The translations under genes and the position numbers were made by a program. A DNA stretch of 39,046 nucleotides, taken from an uncultured Akkermansia sp. (GTDB taxonomy: Bacteria > Verrucomicrobiota > Verrucomicrobiia > Verrucomicrobiales > Akkermansiaceae). Below, one piece after another: positions 1 through 9,775 of the stretch (its first letter is position 1; the number at the start of each line of letters is the position of its first letter). The DNA is taken from the NCBI GenBank assembly GCA_947631275.1, contig CANRKR010000016.1:1-39046 (forward strand), in the 5' to 3' direction. The notes beneath the pieces are model-generated. The model was not told where the DNA came from and did no database searches. It saw nothing but the letters and a program-made list of their open reading frames with translations.

Positions 1-97
1 GGCAACGAATTAGAGCATAAATGAACGTCCTGCCTCCTTTCCAAAAATGAATCCAATTTTCTAATGCGTTTGCCCTGCGGTACGGGATCGGCCCGAA

Positions 98-180
98 TTA
101 AAAGCCGATTCTGTAACCGGCGCTGGCGTTAATGTCGCTGTAGCGAGAGCGGAAATGGAGGGAGCAGAGACGAATGCAGC
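98..180 (-). pseudogene. Possible remnant of an outer-membrane beta-barrel C-terminus
   Basis: On the minus strand just downstream of the ABC-F gene, one frame ends in residues RYSDINASAGYRIGF followed by a TAA stop at 98-100. Alternating hydrophobic residues ending in a terminal Phe are typical of the last strand of autotransporter or outer-membrane beta-barrels. The frame has no start of its own here and runs back into the ABC-F gene out of frame, so it would be a truncated leftover. The match is short and may be chance. Nothing else is visible in 1-180. Confidence 0.25.
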
Positions 181-1785
<1,605 letters not shown>

Positions 1786-1794
1786 CCGGCAGGA

Positions 1795-1822
1795 AGTATA
1801 TCCGTTACCGCGCAAAAATCAA
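1795..1822 (-). promoter_or_regulatory. Promoter of the ABC-F gene
   Basis: On the minus strand, TTGATT (1817-1822), a 16-nt spacer and TATACT (1795-1800) are followed after only 9 nt by the ATG at 1785. The transcript would start within a few bases of the start codon. Confidence 0.6.
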
Positions 1823-1872
1823 TCCTTTTTGCTCTTCTCTTGCATTTGATATTACGTCGTAAATTGACCCAG

Positions 1873-1917
1873 AGGAACGTTTTTTATACTTGCCAAGGAA
1901 GAACGTCGCGTGTTAGG
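1873..1917 (+). promoter_or_regulatory. Two overlapping promoter-like sequences before the STAS gene
   Basis: TTGACC, 15 nt, TATACT is followed by TTGCCA, 18 nt, TAGGAT. The second -10 ends 19 nt before the ATG, so this gene has a conventional short leader, unlike many others in the window. Confidence 0.4.
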
Positions 1918-1938
1918 ATAAGAAAACGCGATCGAGAT

Positions 1939-2487
1939 ATGGCGGATACAACGTTGATTTATCATCAATTTGAAGATATGCTGTGGGTGCGTTGCAACGG
2001 GCGCGGTTGCTTTGTCAACAGTCCCTTACTGAAAGGGGTTTGCGACGATTATCTGAAGCTCGGCGGGAACAGGATTGTGGTGGATTTGGAGATGTGTCCC
2101 GGGGTGGATAGCACCTTCATGGGGACGTTGGCAGGAGTAGCAAAAAAGTGCGCGGCGTTGGGAGGCAGGGTGGAGGTGGCCTCTCCTTCCGCCCGCGCAC
2201 GGGCATCCATGGAAAGTCTCGGGCTGGACATGCTGCTGGAAATAGACCCGCCCGAGGCCGAATGGCGTGGGACGGAGGAAGATCGGAGAGCGGTGCTGCA
2301 GGCTGATCCGCAGGCTCCGGAAGCGCCGGACGGAACGATGGATGAAATAGGGCGTACGCGCCACGTTCTGGAGGCGCATAACACACTGAGATCCATGAGT
2401 ACCAGAAATGATGTCACCTTCGGTTATGTGTGCGAAACCCTGGAGGAAGATTTGATGCGACACGAGCGGGAACATGGCGAGGCGTAG
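1939..2487 (+). CDS. STAS-domain protein (anti-sigma antagonist-like)
   Basis: A 182-residue cytoplasmic protein. Residues 1 to about 100 look like a STAS fold: a short beta-strand start, the core DLEMCPGVDSTFMGTLAGV containing the Asp-Ser-Thr site where SpoIIAA-type antagonists are phosphorylated, and a hydrophobic C-terminal strand and helix. STAS proteins bind anti-sigma factor kinases or form part of transport complexes (MlaB). No kinase partner is encoded nearby. The remaining 80 residues are charged and not recognised. The 3' end overlaps the next gene by 14 nt, so the two are probably translationally coupled. The start at 1939 is the first ATG that begins the domain. Confidence 0.7.
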   Translation: MADTTLIYHQFEDMLWVRCNGRGCFVNSPLLKGVCDDYLKLGGNRIVVDLEMCPGVDSTFMGTLAGVAKKCAALGGRVEVASPSARARASMESLGLDMLLEIDPPEAEWRGTEEDRRAVLQADPQAPEAPDGTMDEIGRTRHVLEAHNTLRSMSTRNDVTFGYVCETLEEDLMRHEREHGEA

Positions 2488-3868
2488 TCAGATTGCGCTG
2501 AGAGCAGCGGAAAGGTACCGGCGCTTGCTTGCAGAGGTGTTCGGGGATGATGATTTCGGGGTGGCGGAGAAGGAAAAAGAGGTAAGCGAGCTCGAAGTGC
2601 AACGGTTGTGGGCGGCCGGTATGCTTGGAACTACCGGGGAAACGACGCAGCATCGTTTTGTGAATATCGTGGAGTTCGGCGAATGGAATCATGGCGCCGG
2701 ACCGGATTTTCTGAGGGCGGAGATTGAGATTGATGGCAAGGCGGTGCGCGGGGATGTAGAGATTGACCCGCAGGCGCAGGACTGGGAACGACATGGGCAT
2801 GGTTCCAATCCCGATTTCAACCGTGTGGCATTGCACATCGTGCTTTCTCCGCCGCCTTCCGGGTGGTACACGCGCACGGAACAGCACAGCGAGGTACCGG
2901 TGCTTTACCTGAGTCCGGAACGCGTACGGGAGGCGCTCAATCGAATGCGGCGGCCGGAGTGTTTATCGGTGTACCCGGCGAATCCGTGTCGCTATCCTCT
3001 GGCGGAGATGAAAGTAGAGGATGTTCGAGATTTGTTGCAAGCCGTAGCATCCTATCGCGTCTCGTGTAAGCGTAAGCGGTTTCATGATAAAGTGGAGGCT
3101 CTCGGATGGCGGCAGGCGTGGTACGAGGCGTGGGCGGAGACGCTGGGTTACAGCGCGAACAAGGAGCAGATGGTGATGTTGGCGCGGCGGGCTCCTCTGA
3201 ATGCACTAAAGCAACGGGCTGAGGCGATGCTGCTTGGCGTGGCGGGTTTTTTACAACCGGCGTTCCCGGCAGGCGCAGATGATGAAGCGCGGGAGTATTA
3301 CCGGAAACTATGGGACGAATGGTGGAAGTTGCAGTCGCTCTTTGGGGTGGAGATGAATCGCTTTCCGTCTTGGTGTTACACGGGGGTCAGACCGGCGAAT
3401 CATCCTCAAAGGCGTGTGGCAGCGCTGGCTGTGAGTGTGCAACGCTGGCGCACGATCAACCCGCTGTTGAATGCGGAAAATCTTCCCGCGCTCTGCCGGG
3501 TTCTCACTGGTCTTCGGCATGAGTTCTGGGATTGGCGTTGTACGATCAGTTCTCCACCTATGCAGCGTCGCGTAGCTCTCGTGGGGCTGCAGCGCGTAAA
3601 TGCTTTCCTGAGCAACTATGTGTTGGTGGATGATGCGAGTGATTTGGCGTGGTCTGCGTACCTGCGGTTGCCTTCAGGAGTCATGAGCAGGCGAGTGTTG
3701 AACGCCTCTCGCGAGCTTTTTGGAGAGAGGAACGACCTGACCGAATTGTTCAAGCACGAGTATGCACATCAGTCTGTTTTGCAGATTGTCGGCGACTTCT
3801 GTACGCAAAACTCATGCCGCGATTGCGTGTTCCCCGCGCAGCTCAGGGATTGGAGAGCAAAAAGCTGA
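2474..3868 (+). CDS. DUF2851 family protein
   Basis: A 464-residue protein recognised as DUF2851 by the block [20 protein letters not shown] followed by DVEI and the WERHGH...NRVALHIVL segment in residues 60-130. The family function is unknown. No signal peptide or membrane segment is visible, so it is probably cytoplasmic. The C-terminus carries a small cysteine cluster (C-x4-C-x2-C within [11 protein letters not shown]), a possible metal or Fe-S site. It starts inside the last codons of the STAS gene (14-nt overlap), indicating co-translation with that possible regulator. Confidence 0.8.
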   Translation: MARRSQIALRAAERYRRLLAEVFGDDDFGVAEKEKEVSELEVQRLWAAGMLGTTGETTQHRFVNIVEFGEWNHGAGPDFLRAEIEIDGKAVRGDVEIDPQAQDWERHGHGSNPDFNRVALHIVLSPPPSGWYTRTEQHSEVPVLYLSPERVREALNRMRRPECLSVYPANPCRYPLAEMKVEDVRDLLQAVASYRVSCKRKRFHDKVEALGWRQAWYEAWAETLGYSANKEQMVMLARRAPLNALKQRAEAMLLGVAGFLQPAFPAGADDEAREYYRKLWDEWWKLQSLFGVEMNRFPSWCYTGVRPANHPQRRVAALAVSVQRWRTINPLLNAENLPALCRVLTGLRHEFWDWRCTISSPPMQRRVALVGLQRVNAFLSNYVLVDDASDLAWSAYLRLPSGVMSRRVLNASRELFGERNDLTELFKHEYAHQSVLQIVGDFCTQNSCRDCVFPAQLRDWRAKS

Positions 3869-3876
3869 GTGTCGGC

Positions 3877-3905
3877 TTGCCAAGGGCAGGGTGGTGTGGT
3901 ACACT
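3877..3905 (+). promoter_or_regulatory. Promoter of fucU
   Basis: TTGCCA (3877-3882), 17 nt, TACACT (3900-3905), then 9 nt to the ATG at 3915. It sits in the short gap after the DUF2851 stop, so fucU can be transcribed independently with almost no leader. Confidence 0.6.
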
Positions 3906-3914
3906 GCGGGTACT

Positions 3915-4334
3915 ATGTTGAAGGGGATATCGCCGGTTGTGTCGCCCGAACTGCTGAAGATATTGGCGGAAATGGGGCATGGAGATGAGATCGTGATCTC
4001 TGATGCACATTTTCCGGGGCACGCGATGAACAGCCGCGTTGTACGTGCGGATGGCGTGGGGGCGGTGCAGTTGCTGGCGGGGATCATTCCTTTGCTGGAG
4101 CTGGATTCGTATGCGACGCCCGTGGTGATGATGGCTGCGGTGGAAGGGGACGAAGTTGACCCGGCAGTGGAGATGAAATATCGAGAGGCTTTAGGGTACG
4201 ATGGAAAGATTGAGCGCATGGAGCGTTACCCGTTTTATGTTCGGGCGGGGAAAGCCTACGCCGTGGTCGTGAGCGGCGAGACCGCGAAGTACGGCAACAT
4301 CATCTTGAAAAAAGGGGTTATTCCCACGTGTTGA
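3915..4334 (+). CDS. fucU: L-fucose mutarotase (RbsD/FucU family)
   Basis: A 139-residue protein collinear with FucU. It begins [20 protein letters not shown] and continues GHGDEI and DAHFPGH, which contains the conserved catalytic His, followed by RADG, IPLLELD and the C-terminal [11 protein letters not shown] with the conserved Tyr. FucU interconverts alpha and beta anomers of L-fucose, feeding the isomerase or kinase step of fucose use. No other fucose catabolic gene is in the window. The gene fits a bacterium exposed to mucin or other fucosylated glycans. Its stop overlaps a possible GTG start of the next gene. Confidence 0.92.
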   Translation: MLKGISPVVSPELLKILAEMGHGDEIVISDAHFPGHAMNSRVVRADGVGAVQLLAGIIPLLELDSYATPVVMMAAVEGDEVDPAVEMKYREALGYDGKIERMERYPFYVRAGKAYAVVVSGETAKYGNIILKKGVIPTC

Positions 4335-4342
4335 AGAGAACT

Positions 4343-4795
4343 ATGTACCGCATTTGCAAAACCATTGAGCTGGAGAGTGGGCACCTGCTCTCGAAACATC
4401 CGGGGAATTGCCAATTTCCGCACGGGCACACGCGGAGTGTGGAAGTGGTGCTTGTTGCCGACAGCTTGGATGAGAACGATATGGTGTTGGATTTTAAGGC
4501 AGTGCATGAAATTTTGGGTGAAGTGCTGGAAAAGTTTGATCATGCGCTGTGCATGAATACTGATGATCCGCATTATGCGGCTCTCCGGGAGGCGTACGGC
4601 GAGCGCATTATCGCTTTTCCGCACAGCGATCCCACCAGCGAAGCAATGGCTGCCACAGTGTACTATCGCGCAAAAGAAGCTCTTGCGCAAGCAGTTGAGA
4701 ATACCGCAACTCGCTACTCTGTACGCCGTTGTGTACAGTTGGAACGAGTGCGCGTCTGGGAGACAAGCTCCACCTGGGCTGAGTACTCTGAATAG
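4343..4795 (+). CDS. queD: 6-carboxytetrahydropterin synthase / PTPS-like (QueD family)
   Basis: A 150-residue protein of the 6-pyruvoyl-tetrahydropterin synthase fold. Zn-binding histidines are visible in ESGH near the N-terminus and in FPHGH. A Cys four residues before the PHGH motif occupies the catalytic position, and the C-terminal [11 protein letters not shown] carries the conserved substrate-binding Glu. QueD makes 6-carboxytetrahydropterin, the second step of queuosine biosynthesis; the other queuosine genes are not here, so a different pterin role is possible. ATG 4343 has a GAAGAG sequence upstream; a GTG at 4328 overlapping the fucU stop is an alternative. The 3' end overlaps trpB tail-to-tail by 82 nt. 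Confidence 0.82.
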   Translation: MYRICKTIELESGHLLSKHPGNCQFPHGHTRSVEVVLVADSLDENDMVLDFKAVHEILGEVLEKFDHALCMNTDDPHYAALREAYGERIIAFPHSDPTSEAMAATVYYRAKEALAQAVENTATRYSVRRCVQLERVRVWETSSTWAEYSE

Positions 4796-6030
4796 CGTGA
4801 GGATTGCTCCCGAGGGAAGACGTGATCCTCCCCGTAGCCGAAATGCTCAGCAACGTAATCGACATCCTTGTCGCCACGACCAGAGCAGTTGACGAGGATA
4901 GCGCCGGTTTGCATCTCTCGCGCCTTTCTCAAGGCAAAAGCGATGGCATGAGAGCTCTCCAGAGCAGGAATAATTCCTTCGTAGCGTGAAAGTTTGAAAA
5001 AGGCGTCGATTGCTTCCTCATCCGTAGCATTTACGTATTTCACGCGACCTAAATCGCGTAGGTAAGCATGTTCCGGACCGACAGAAGGGTAATCCAGTCC
5101 ACTGGCAATAGAATAAACTGGAGCGGGATTGCCGTCAGCATCTTTCAGCATCACACTGTTAAAGCCGTGCATGACACCTTCGGAACCGTAACTCATGGAA
5201 GCAGCATGATCGCCAAGTTTTTCCCCTCGCCCGAGAGGTTCTACGCCGTAGATTTCCACGGGGTCATCGAGAAACGCGGGGAACATGCCCATCGCATTTG
5301 AACCGCCGCCGACGCAGGCGCAGACAATATCCGGCAGGATACCCGTCATTTCGACAAATTGTTCGCGCGCTTCTTGTCCCACGACCATTTGGAAATCGCG
5401 CACCATCATTGGGAAGGGATGAGGACCCACCACGGAGCCAATACAGTAAATAGCGGTTTTGTAATCGCGCAGATAAGCCTCAAATGCTGAATCCACCGCT
5501 TCCTTCAGCGTGCGCAACCCGTGCTTTACGCAGATCACATTGGCGCCAAGCATCTTCATGCGGGTCACATTCGGTGCCTGTTTGGCGATATCCACCTCAC
5601 CCATGTGCACCTCGCACTCCAGACCAAAGTAAGCAGCTGCCGTAGCCAGGGCAACGCCGTGCTGACCGGCGCCGGTTTCGGCGATTATTTTGGTTTTGCC
5701 CATGAACTTGGCAAGCAGTCCCTCGCCCATGCAGTGGTTCAGCTTGTGGGCGCCGGTGTGGTTCAGGTCTTCGCGTTTGAGGTAAATCTGCGCGCCGCCG
5801 TTGAGTCGAGACAGACGTTCGCAGTGATAAACCGGTGTAGGGCGTCCCTGAAATTGCTTGCGAATGCGCCGCAGCTCGCTAATGAATTGGGCTGAGTGGC
5901 AAATGCTGCGATAGGCCTCGGTGATTTCCTTGAAGGCGGGCTCCAATTCCGGGGGCAGGTAGGCGCCCCCATATTTCCCGAAATAGCCATGGGCATCCGG
6001 ATTGCGGCGAAGATAGGTGCGATAATCCAT
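4714..6030 (-). CDS. trpB: Tryptophan synthase beta chain
   Basis: PLP enzyme that condenses indole and serine to tryptophan. The PLP lysine lies in [14 protein letters not shown], the catalytic Glu in [10 protein letters not shown], the phosphate-binding loop in [10 protein letters not shown] and the C-terminal Ser in NCSGRGDKD. These match TrpB1 of E. coli closely, although LNHCMGEG replaces the usual TNQVLGQA. At 438 residues it is longer than the usual ~400: a polar tail of about 35 residues after AEHFGYG extends into the antisense strand of the queD 3' end. trpA and the rest of the trp pathway are not adjacent. A promoter lies immediately upstream. Confidence 0.93.
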   Translation of the reverse strand: MDYRTYLRRNPDAHGYFGKYGGAYLPPELEPAFKEITEAYRSICHSAQFISELRRIRKQFQGRPTPVYHCERLSRLNGGAQIYLKREDLNHTGAHKLNHCMGEGLLAKFMGKTKIIAETGAGQHGVALATAAAYFGLECEVHMGEVDIAKQAPNVTRMKMLGANVICVKHGLRTLKEAVDSAFEAYLRDYKTAIYCIGSVVGPHPFPMMVRDFQMVVGQEAREQFVEMTGILPDIVCACVGGGSNAMGMFPAFLDDPVEIYGVEPLGRGEKLGDHAASMSYGSEGVMHGFNSVMLKDADGNPAPVYSIASGLDYPSVGPEHAYLRDLGRVKYVNATDEEAIDAFFKLSRYEGIIPALESSHAIAFALRKAREMQTGAILVNCSGRGDKDVDYVAEHFGYGEDHVFPREQSSRYSEYSAQVELVSQTRTRSNCTQRRTE

Positions 6031-6037
6031 GCATCCT

Positions 6038-6067
6038 ACTCTACCACACAGCCCTTTGCTTTGGCAA
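6038..6067 (-). promoter_or_regulatory. Promoter of trpB
   Basis: On the minus strand, TTGCCA (6062-6067), 18 nt, TAGAGT (6038-6043), then 7 nt to the ATG at 6030. There is no room for a trp leader peptide or attenuator after this promoter. Confidence 0.55.
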
Positions 6068-6083
6068 GCAGCTTGTGCGATGG

Positions 6084-6677
6084 TTATTGCACTTGGGCAG
6101 AATATGCATCTGCCTCGCGCAGGGAGGGAAGAGCACGCAGGGTATCATAATCCGCGTCCGGCAGGTACCATGCGGCAGCGGAGTACTGTTTGCCGCTATT
6201 TTCCAGTTCTGATTCCTTTTTCCATGCTGTTGCGTAATCAATGCTGCAGAGGCACTTCCCGGAGGAATCAAAGAGCAGCAATGTACGCTTTACCTTCGGA
6301 TGAATGCTCACCAGCCGTCGAACTTGAGGCACTTCCTTAGTGCGCAATAATATCTCTTTGAGTTGAGCCAATTCATCAGGAGAGAGGGTGTAATCCTTCG
6401 GGGTAAATGCGGCAGATTTCCGCACCATGGAGAGCAGACCACCTGATACGGTAACTTTTGCACTCTGCGCAACGGTTGCTGCCTGCATCATCTTTTTGTA
6501 GGCTTCACCGGTGACTTCCTCCCATTTTTGATCGCCCCGCTTCAAAGTTTCATTGCCCATGTGGCGCACTTGTTGTCCAACGATTTGCCCAGCGATGGCA
6601 CTGATACAAGAGCTGAGTACGCAGGATACTGCCATCGCGAGGAATGTCATCGTAGCAGCTGTTAGGTATTTCTTCAT
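6084..6677 (-). CDS. Predicted lipoprotein, unknown function
   Basis: A 197-residue protein that begins [19 protein letters not shown] and has a hydrophobic signal sequence followed by VLSSC, a good lipobox with Cys at about residue 23. The mature part has a small Ala/Gly-rich start, then a mixed alpha/beta region ending in a short domain with [12 protein letters not shown]. No known family was recognised. Attachment to the envelope is inferred from the lipobox. It has its own promoter and a 25-nt leader. Confidence 0.7.
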   Translation of the reverse strand: MKKYLTAATMTFLAMAVSCVLSSCISAIAGQIVGQQVRHMGNETLKRGDQKWEEVTGEAYKKMMQAATVAQSAKVTVSGGLLSMVRKSAAFTPKDYTLSPDELAQLKEILLRTKEVPQVRRLVSIHPKVKRTLLLFDSSGKCLCSIDYATAWKKESELENSGKQYSAAAWYLPDADYDTLRALPSLREADAYSAQVQ

Positions 6678-6702
6678 AACAAGTTTCGGGTTACTGGATT
6701 TC

Positions 6703-6731
6703 CATATAGAGGAAGAGAGGATTCATGTCAA
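6703..6731 (-). promoter_or_regulatory. Promoter of the lipoprotein gene
   Basis: On the minus strand, a consensus TTGACA (6726-6731), 17 nt and TATATG (6703-6708). The -10 lies 25 nt before the ATG at 6677, so this gene has an ordinary leader. Confidence 0.6.
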
Positions 6732-6740
6732 GTCTATTTA

Positions 6741-7179
6741 GAATTTGATGCCCGCGGGAGGTTCCTTTTCAGATTTATCGGTGAGGAGGAGGAATGCCGA
6801 CAGAAAAAGAACTGACGTAACTGGATAAGGAGACAACGGGCATGAAACAGCTCACAAACATCGAGCTTGAAGAAAATCCTGTCAACCATTTTCAGTAAGG
6901 AAGAAGGCTCAAGATGGATGGCACAGCGGAGACGTGTGTGGCGGCGACCCTTGCCCGGCCATGGTAGCCATCATGCTCTATGCAGGGTACGACCGCACAC
7001 GGTCGAACGCTTACATTGACGCGACGCGCAGTCAGGATCCGGTGTGATCTGCATCGTCCCGCACCATAGAGAACTACACCGACGCCACATCGTCATGGAG
7101 GGTATAGAGCGCCGTGAGGGATTAATGCTGGTCGTGCGAGTGGCTTGTCTGTTACCTGGGCGTCGGGATCCCTCCATGC
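6741..7179 (+). other. Gap without an intact gene; possible decayed coding sequence
   Basis: No gene of normal size is visible. Two short peptides with good AAGGAG or GGAAGAAGG ribosome sites start near 6842 (18 codons) and 6914. In the frame next to the second, a coding-like stretch containing VCGGDPCPAMVAIMLYAGYD and then YIDATRSQDP ends at a stop near 7048. A frameshifted and interrupted old gene is possible, but no family was recognised. Confidence 0.25.
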
Positions 7180-7210
7180 AAAACCCCGCGCGGTGGAGCG
7201 CCACGCGGGG
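7180..7210 (-). terminator. Rho-independent terminator after rpmA
   Basis: On the minus strand, arms at 7201-7210 and 7184-7193 pair in 9 of 10 positions around a 7-nt loop and are followed by TTTT (7183-7180). It lies 37 nt after the rpmA stop. Confidence 0.75.
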
Positions 7211-7247
7211 CCGAAGCTTGATCGCTTTTAGACCGACCGGGACCCGT

Positions 7248-7502
7248 TTACACAGTAGGGTCCTCGGTTACATTCACGCGCCGACCTTCGTGATCAAAAA
7301 ATACGCGACCGTCTATCAGCGAGAAAATGGTGTAGTCACGTCCCATGCCCACACCCTTGCCGGGGTGGAACTTAGTGCCGCGTTGGCGTACGATAATGTT
7401 GCCGGCTACCACAGACTGACCACCGAATTTTTTTACGCCGAGCCGCTTGCTGCGAGAGTCGCGTCCGTTTCGTACAGAGCCCTGTCCTTTTTTATGTGCC
7501 AT
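7248..7502 (-). CDS. rpmA: 50S ribosomal protein L27
   Basis: An 84-residue protein with the invariant L27 start [16 protein letters not shown], the FGGQ, G(N)[13 protein letters not shown] and [12 protein letters not shown] blocks, and the normal length. L27 sits at the peptidyl transferase centre. It lacks the cleavable N-terminal extension found in Firmicutes. It follows rplU by 27 nt in the usual rplU-rpmA order and ends before a strong terminator. Confidence 0.98.
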   Translation of the reverse strand: MAHKKGQGSVRNGRDSRSKRLGVKKFGGQSVVAGNIIVRQRGTKFHPGKGVGMGRDYTIFSLIDGRVFFDHEGRRVNVTEDPTV

Positions 7503-7529
7503 GTCTGAAATTCGTTAAAATGTTAATAA

Positions 7530-7850
7530 TTAAGCGATTATCTCAGTAATTTTCACCTTGGTCAAAGCAGCCCGGAAGCCTTTCTTTTTGTGAAACCCCT
7601 TGCGGCGCTTGAACTTAAATGCCACACCTTTGGGACCGCGCGCCGCAGCATCTAATACCTGCGCCTTTACGCTGGCGCCTTCCACCACGGGAGTGCCCAC
7701 CTTGATGTTTTCGGCATCTTCAATCATCAGCACGTGATCGAACGTTGCCTCTCCTTCCGTCTCAACGTCGGGGAGTCGATCCACCTCGACCACATCGCCC
7801 ACAGTAACCCTGTACTGCTTGCTGCCGGATGCAAATACTGCGTATGCCAT
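7530..7850 (-). CDS. rplU: 50S ribosomal protein L21
   Basis: A 106-residue protein starting MAYAVFASGSKQYRVTVGD and continuing with the VEVDRL, KFKRRKGFHKKKGFRA and TKVKI segments of L21. Length is normal. It is the first gene of the rplU-rpmA operon and is read from a strong promoter through a ~45-nt leader that contains a perfect inverted repeat. Confidence 0.98.
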   Translation of the reverse strand: MAYAVFASGSKQYRVTVGDVVEVDRLPDVETEGEATFDHVLMIEDAENIKVGTPVVEGASVKAQVLDAAARGPKGVAFKFKRRKGFHKKKGFRAALTKVKITEIIA

Positions 7851-7872
7851 AATTTTCTGATTTTATTGTTGC

Positions 7873-7888
7873 GTCCACGGCCGCGGAC
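7873..7888 (-). promoter_or_regulatory. Inverted repeat in the rplU leader
   Basis: The 16-nt sequence GTCCGCGGCCGTGGAC near the 5' end of the predicted rplU mRNA pairs with itself along its whole length if one G-T pair is allowed. L21 leaders are often sites of autogenous control; that role is inferred here, not seen. Confidence 0.4.
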
Positions 7889-7894
7889 TGGCAC

Positions 7895-7922
7895 ATTATA
7901 GGCAAATCCTTTCCCTTGGCAA
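7895..7922 (-). promoter_or_regulatory. Promoter of rplU-rpmA
   Basis: On the minus strand, TTGCCA (7917-7922), 16 nt and a consensus TATAAT (7895-7900). The region is shared with the divergent tsaE gene. Confidence 0.75.
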
Positions 7923-7940
7923 GCAAAATTTATTAAAATA

Positions 7941-8399
7941 GTGAAAAGTGTAGATAAATTTTTCCCCAACGGTATTGCGTCCGTTCTTTCCGAAGGGGAT
8001 ATGCATCTCTTGGGGCGGAGGCTTGCCGATTTTCTCGAACCCGGAGATGTCCTTGGTCTTGTCGGCGAGCTTGGCACCGGTAAGACCTGTCTCGTTCGAG
8101 GGATCCTTGAAGGACTTGGTTCTCCCATACCCGCTTCTAGTCCCACTTTCAGTTTGGTGTTGGAGCACCCTGCTGCCCGCATCCCCGCTGCGCATTTTGA
8201 TTTTTACCGACTTAAATCGAGAGAAGAGGCTCTCTCCATCGGATGGGAAGATTTCCTTGACGCTTCCCCACGCATGATCCTCCTCGTGGAATGGGCAGAT
8301 CGCTTTGATGGCGACCTCATGCCCCCCAGTACGACATGGCTCACAATTTCCCGCAGTCTCCGCTCTTCCTCTGCTCGCACTGTGCAGTTGAAAAGGTAA
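7941..8399 (+). CDS. tsaE: tRNA threonylcarbamoyladenosine biosynthesis ATPase TsaE
   Basis: A 152-residue protein with the TsaE Walker A GELGTGKT, the switch block SSPTFSLV, HFDFYRL and the WADRF motif near the C-terminus. TsaE is the ATPase that works with TsaB, TsaD and TsaC/Sua5 to make t6A37 in tRNAs reading ANN codons. The GTG at 7941 is the first in-frame start; an ATG 20 codons later would cut into the domain. It is divergent from rplU. Downstream, the integrated element begins after 41 nt. Confidence 0.92.
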   Translation: MKSVDKFFPNGIASVLSEGDMHLLGRRLADFLEPGDVLGLVGELGTGKTCLVRGILEGLGSPIPASSPTFSLVLEHPAARIPAAHFDFYRLKSREEALSIGWEDFLDASPRMILLVEWADRFDGDLMPPSTTWLTISRSLRSSSARTVQLKR

Positions 8400-8406
8400 C
8401 GGTGTC

Positions 8407-8437
8407 TGCAGTCCCGCAGCGGAAATCTTTTTTTCTA
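8407..8437 (+). terminator. Weak terminator-like sequence after tsaE
   Basis: A short CTGC/GCAG hairpin is followed by seven or more Ts (8428-8434). The stem is only 4-5 bp, so termination is uncertain. Confidence 0.3.
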
Positions 8438-8440
8438 AGG

Positions 8441-8450
8441 GGGCCGGAGG
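8441..8450. other. Distal att site copy
   Basis: The sequence GGGCCGGAGG is identical to the core within the tRNA-Met 3' end. It lies at the point where host gene tsaE ends and element sequence begins. The repeat is short, so the call depends on its position. Confidence 0.55.
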
Positions 8451-8713
8451 TTTCTATATTGATTTATTATAAGCGCGTTACAAAATCATGTATACCATTT
8501 ATGTAACCATAGCCGCGCTTTTTAAGAATCTGTGTCATACTCTGCCCCCAAGAGCTAATCCCCCTCTCTGAATGATGCGGGCAAGGGTCAAGTTGAATAC
8601 AAAAAACGCCTGCAAGCACTTCGGGTCTCAGCGAATTTGACCGAGACCGCAAGATTTCTCCCGCGGGCAGAATATAGAAAACGCAGAGCCCCTCATCCCT
8701 CCCTCTCCCCCGC
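8451..8713. other. Non-coding left end of the element, downstream of terS
   Basis: No convincing gene is seen. The stretch holds the arm-type repeat at 8501 and an inverted repeat GGTCTC (8624-8629) / GAGACC (8643-8648). The latter could be a weak terminator of the operon or part of a packaging site, since satellites often keep cos or pac sequence near terS. Confidence 0.3.
8501..8510. repeat. Candidate integrase arm-type site (left end)
   Basis: ATGTAACCAT matches one of the repeats upstream of the integrase exactly (15363-15372). TATACCA lies close to it at both ends of the element. Confidence 0.4.
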
Positions 8714-9136
8714 TCAATGCACTTCCGGTCTGCACCCGCGCGCTTGCAGCACGTCCATAATATCTGCAATGCTCATAGTATTCTCCATCCGCACCCTCTC
8801 CGGCTTGTAAGCGCCGTCCATCTTGTTGAGGGTATCAATGACCCTGACAAGCCCCGAGCGGTCTCCCTCCCTAGCCGCCTCTTCTGCCTGCCTAGAAAGC
8901 CGCACCATCCGCTCATGTCGACTCATCACCGCCTCACTATCCGCTTGCTCCCTCAGCTCTTCAATAAGCCGCCGAATGTTATCATTTTTCGCAAGCCTGC
9001 TTGCATTACTCCGCACTGCCGTCTCACTCTGCCCCATGCAATTAAACGCCTTGCGATACGCCGCGCCCTGCTTCTCTCCCTTTGCTATAAGCCGGGCAAA
9101 CTCCCGCTGCCTCTCTGTCATCTTCTCTTGATTCAT
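8714..9136 (-). CDS. terS: Phage terminase small subunit-like protein
   Basis: A 140-residue protein whose first 60 residues follow the terminase small subunit pattern: MTERQREFARLIAKGEKQGA, then AYRKAFN, ASRLAKNDNIRRLIEEL, an HTH that recognises the packaging start site, followed by a long helical oligomerisation region with RVIDTLNKMDGAYKPE. In phages TerS brings the genome to the large subunit and portal; in satellites it redirects the helper's packaging machine to satellite DNA. No large subunit follows it. It is the last gene of the operon, 9 nt after the DnaC-like gene. Confidence 0.72.
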   Translation of the reverse strand: MNQEKMTERQREFARLIAKGEKQGAAYRKAFNCMGQSETAVRSNASRLAKNDNIRRLIEELREQADSEAVMSRHERMVRLSRQAEEAAREGDRSGLVRVIDTLNKMDGAYKPERVRMENTMSIADIMDVLQARGCRPEVH

Positions 9137-9145
9137 GGTATCGGT

Positions 9146-9775
9146 TCAATGTTTGTTCAAAGTCTGTCTGCTCCTGTACTGCATCAATCCGTAATCATCC
9201 GCATCTTGCATATTAACTACCACGTTACGCCCCCGCACAAGGCGGCTCGTTATGCGCGCATCCTGTATATCATCCGGGGCAAGGTTAGTCGTGAAAATCG
9301 TCCACTTTCCTAGCCGGGCTTCCATCAGCTCATAAAGCAGGCTAACGCTTGCCCCCTTCGCTCTATCATCAGAAAGAAAATCATCAATGGCAAGATATGG
9401 CATCTTCGTAATCCACCGCATCAGCTCGGAGCCTTCCTCCGAAAATATACGGTCACGCAATTTTGTCCATCTCCATTTTTGCGCCCTTTCCCCGTTGTTC
9501 TCAAGTACCGCTATTGCCGCCGTGCATAAATAAGACTTGCCGCATCCGGGTACTCCGTGCAAAGTCACCCAGCGCGCGCGCTTTTTTTCGCCGTGTAAAA
9601 TATCGTTCAGCCATAATTGCACGGCATCATGCGCCTCCTTAACGCTCGGAGCGAGGTTATCAGTACGAAATCCAAGCTCGTATCTTTCCATCTCATACTC
9701 CCGCTTTTCATCCTGCTCATTGGTCGCTTGCATCCACTGCGGGAGAATCTGCGCTATGTTTCTAGGGTTGCTCAT
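9146..9775 (-). CDS. DnaC-like helicase loader ATPase
   Basis: A 209-residue AAA+ protein with Walker A GVPGCGKSYL (about residue 75), Walker B YLAIDDFL, sensor-1 TTNL and arginine-finger region RITSRLVRG. This matches DnaC/IstB-type helicase loaders, which place the host replicative helicase on single-stranded DNA at the element's origin. The start overlaps the stop of the replication protein gene by 4 nt (ATGA). No transposase is next to it, which argues against an IstB. Confidence 0.82.
   Translation of the reverse strand: MSNPRNIAQILPQWMQATNEQDEKREYEMERYELGFRTDNLAPSVKEAHDAVQLWLNDILHGEKKRARWVTLHGVPGCGKSYLCTAAIAVLENNGERAQKWRWTKLRDRIFSEEGSELMRWITKMPYLAIDDFLSDDRAKGASVSLLYELMEARLGKWTIFTTNLAPDDIQDARITSRLVRGRNVVVNMQDADDYGLMQYRSRQTLNKH

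Noticed and set aside
6031..6083. trp attenuator or leader peptide before trpB
   Set aside because: The predicted transcript begins within about 1-2 nt of the ATG, so there is no leader.
7044..7508. Plus-strand open frame of 154 codons across rpmA
   Set aside because: It is antisense to the certain L27 gene and has no start signals.
8467..8769. Minus-strand open frame of 100 codons at the left end of the element
   Set aside because: It overlaps the 3' end of terS in another frame, and its composition (many Cys, Arg, His) does not look like a protein.
9146..9775. IstB of an IS21 element
   Set aside because: No IstA transposase or terminal repeats are nearby; the overlap with the replication gene and the phage context fit a helicase loader.
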